Shown here in pieces: positions 5,855 through 7,019 of a DNA stretch of 7,019 bases (its first letter is position 1; each line of letters opens with the position of its first letter). The notes beneath the pieces are model-generated. The model did not search any database. It was given only the letters and a program-made list of their open reading frames with translations, and was not told the DNA's origin. The stretch spans positions 1 to 7,019 of the forward strand of contig CACVAR010000020.1 in NCBI GenBank assembly GCA_902727905.1. The letters run 5' to 3'. The position numbers and the translations under genes are program-made. Origin of the DNA: an uncultured Sulfurovum sp. (lineage in GTDB: Bacteria > Campylobacterota > Campylobacteria > Campylobacterales > Sulfurovaceae).

Positions 5855-6770
5855 AGAGTGGATAGCTGACTTAGGTTATGAGAACTATGAACTGGCTGTA
5901 ATAACTGCTGATGCTAGTTTTAGAAAATATTATAGACTTAGTGTAGGAGAAGAGAGTTTTGTTCTTATGGACGCTTCTGCTGATAAAGATAGTATCTATC
6001 CCTTTATTGATATTTCTGTACGTTTACTAAAAGCGAAGGTTGAAGTTCCTCGTATTATTTCTCAAAATATTAAAGAAGGCTTTTTATTAATTTCTGACTT
6101 AGGTTCACAACATTTGGCTGACATGTTAAGTCCTATGAGTGTTGAGTTACTTTATATGAGAGGTATATCTGAAATTGTTAAAATGCAAGAGATAGATACA
6201 ACAGGAATAGATGTTTATGATAAAACTTTTTTAATATCGGAAATGAACCTTATGGAAGAGTGGTATTTACGACAACATAAGAGTATATTTTTATCTGAAA
6301 AAGGTTTAAAAAATTTAGAAAAGATTTTAGAAATGATTGCTGATGAGGTTTTAGCTCAGCCTCAGGGTCTTTTTGTGCATCGAGATTTTCACTCTAGAAA
6401 TATTATGTTGACATCAGGAAAGTTAGCGCTAATAGATTATCAGGATGCGATGTCTGGAGCATTGACCTATGACTTAGTCTCTTTGTTAAAAGATGTTTAT
6501 ATAGAGTTTGATACGCAAAAAATGGAGGAACTTGCTTTAGAGTTTAAAGTTTTAAAGGGTATTGATGTTTCAGATGAAGAGTTTTTACGTTGGTTCCATT
6601 TTACAGCACTTCAACGGCACATAAAAATTCTAGGTATTTTCTCACGTTTAAATATTCGTGATGGAAAAAAAGCTTATTTAAAAAATATTCCTTTAACATT
6701 AAAATATGTTTTGGATGTTTGTTCTAAGTATGATGTCTTAAAACCATTAGGTGAATTACTTAAAAGGTAA
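5841..6770 (+). CDS. amgK: N-acetylmuramate/N-acetylglucosamine 1-kinase (AmgK)
   Basis: AmgK is an aminoglycoside-phosphotransferase-fold kinase that phosphorylates the anomeric hydroxyl of MurNAc (and GlcNAc), giving MurNAc-1-phosphate for MurU. The sequence follows the AmgK pattern: TADASFRKYYRL (22-33, nucleotide-binding beta hairpin), VLMDAS (41-46), GFLLISDLG (80-88, hinge), the catalytic loop FVHRDFHSRN (178-187) with Asp182 as catalytic base, LIDYQDA (197-203) with Asp199 as the Mg-binding aspartate, TYDLVSLLKD (209-218), and the family-specific LQRHIKILGIFSRL (257-270). These last motifs and the adjacent anmK and murU distinguish it from antibiotic-modifying phosphotransferases and choline kinases. 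The length of 309 residues is slightly short relative to the roughly 340 of pseudomonad AmgK. The AGGGG site before the ATG supports the start. A role in resistance to aminoglycosides is not expected. Confidence 0.93.
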   Translation: MQAIKEWIADLGYENYELAVITADASFRKYYRLSVGEESFVLMDASADKDSIYPFIDISVRLLKAKVEVPRIISQNIKEGFLLISDLGSQHLADMLSPMSVELLYMRGISEIVKMQEIDTTGIDVYDKTFLISEMNLMEEWYLRQHKSIFLSEKGLKNLEKILEMIADEVLAQPQGLFVHRDFHSRNIMLTSGKLALIDYQDAMSGALTYDLVSLLKDVYIEFDTQKMEELALEFKVLKGIDVSDEEFLRWFHFTALQRHIKILGIFSRLNIRDGKKAYLKNIPLTLKYVLDVCSKYDVLKPLGELLKR

Positions 6771-6803
6771 GTATAATAACATAAAAGAAATTTAGGGATT
6801 TTT

Positions 6804-7019
6804 ATGACAGCAATGATTTTAGCAGCAGGTTTAGGAACTCGAATGAGACCACTAACTAATAGTACGCCCAAACCCCTTTTAGAAGTAGGTGGTAAACCTC
6901 TTATTGTGTGGCATATTGAACAGTTAAAAGAGGCAGGGTTTACTAAGATAGTTATTAATGTTGCTTACTTAGGTCAACAGATTATTGATTACATTGGTAA
7001 TGGCTCGAGATTTGGTGTT
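6804..7019 (+). CDS. murU: N-acetylmuramate alpha-1-phosphate uridylyltransferase (MurU), 3'-truncated
   Basis: Seventy-two codons are present before the window ends. The start is typical of sugar-1-phosphate nucleotidyltransferases: MILAAGLGTRMRPLT (4-18, nucleotide-binding GxGTRxxPLT loop), PKPLLEVGGKPLI (22-34), and WHIEQLKEAGF (36-46), followed by IVINVAYLGQQI (49-60). The motif alone does not separate MurU from GlcNAc-1-phosphate or mannose-1-phosphate transferases, but position directly after amgK, and the lack of an extra acetyltransferase domain so far, point to MurU, which makes UDP-MurNAc from UTP and MurNAc-1-phosphate. AGGGA at 6794-6798 is 5 nt before the ATG. The gap of 33 bp after amgK contains a TATAAT (6772-6777) that might be an internal promoter, but has no other promoter signal. 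Confidence 0.88.
   Translation, partial: MTAMILAAGLGTRMRPLTNSTPKPLLEVGGKPLIVWHIEQLKEAGFTKIVINVAYLGQQIIDYIGNGSRFGV

Noticed and set aside
5841..6770. amgK as an aminoglycoside resistance gene
   Set aside because: It shares the kinase fold, but the LQRHIKILGIFSRL motif and the anmK/murU neighbours identify a cell-wall sugar kinase.
6772..6777. TATAAT as a dedicated murU promoter
   Set aside because: It lacks a TGn extension and -35 box, and short spacing to amgK favours one operon; kept only as a remark.
6674..6871. Minus-strand open frame across the amgK/murU junction
   Set aside because: It overlaps the conserved starts and ends of two recognised genes on the other strand and has no protein features.

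Overview
This 7 kb AT-rich window looks like a chromosomal segment from a Campylobacterota (epsilonproteobacterial) genome, probably a Sulfurimonas/Sulfurovum-type organism. The reasons are the base composition, extended -10 promoters of the TGnTATAAT type without a clear -35 box, the divergent MutS2 sequence, and densely packed genes. The assignment rests on recognition by eye; no database was consulted. No rRNA, tRNA, CRISPR array, insertion sequence or phage gene is visible, and no stretch over 300 bases lacks a gene.

Layout. (1) 3-743 (+): the 3' part of a ClpP-fold serine protease gene that enters from the left edge. (2) 762-2963 (-): mutS2, a full-length MutS2 ATPase with a C-terminal Smr domain, starting at TTG and convergent with the protease gene. 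(3) 3081-3293 (-): a small exported four-cysteine protein of unknown function, upstream of mutS2 and separated from it by an inverted repeat and an extended -10 promoter. (4) 3427-3924 (+): a charged, helical 165-residue protein with a duplicated LQAHLGxMEA motif, driven by an extended -10 promoter that lies inside a perfect palindrome. (5) 3927-4622 (-): a polytopic membrane protein resembling the lycopene-cyclase-domain family, only 2 bp from the preceding convergent gene. (6) 4766-7019 (+): anmK, amgK and the 5' end of murU in one apparent operon.

The clearest functional unit is the last one. AnmK converts 1,6-anhydro-MurNAc to MurNAc-6-phosphate, AmgK phosphorylates MurNAc (or GlcNAc) at the anomeric carbon, and MurU uridylylates MurNAc-1-phosphate to UDP-MurNAc. 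Together they form the peptidoglycan-recycling route that bypasses de novo UDP-MurNAc synthesis by MurA/MurB. The phosphatase MupP, needed to link AnmK to AmgK, is not in the window; the operon continues past the right edge.

I did not find convincing evidence of a wholly new system. The items most worth a second look are the cell-wall recycling operon, the substitution of the Smr LDLRG motif in MutS2, the four-cysteine exported mini-protein, the duplicated-motif helical protein with its palindromic promoter, and the orphan lycopene-cyclase-like membrane protein.
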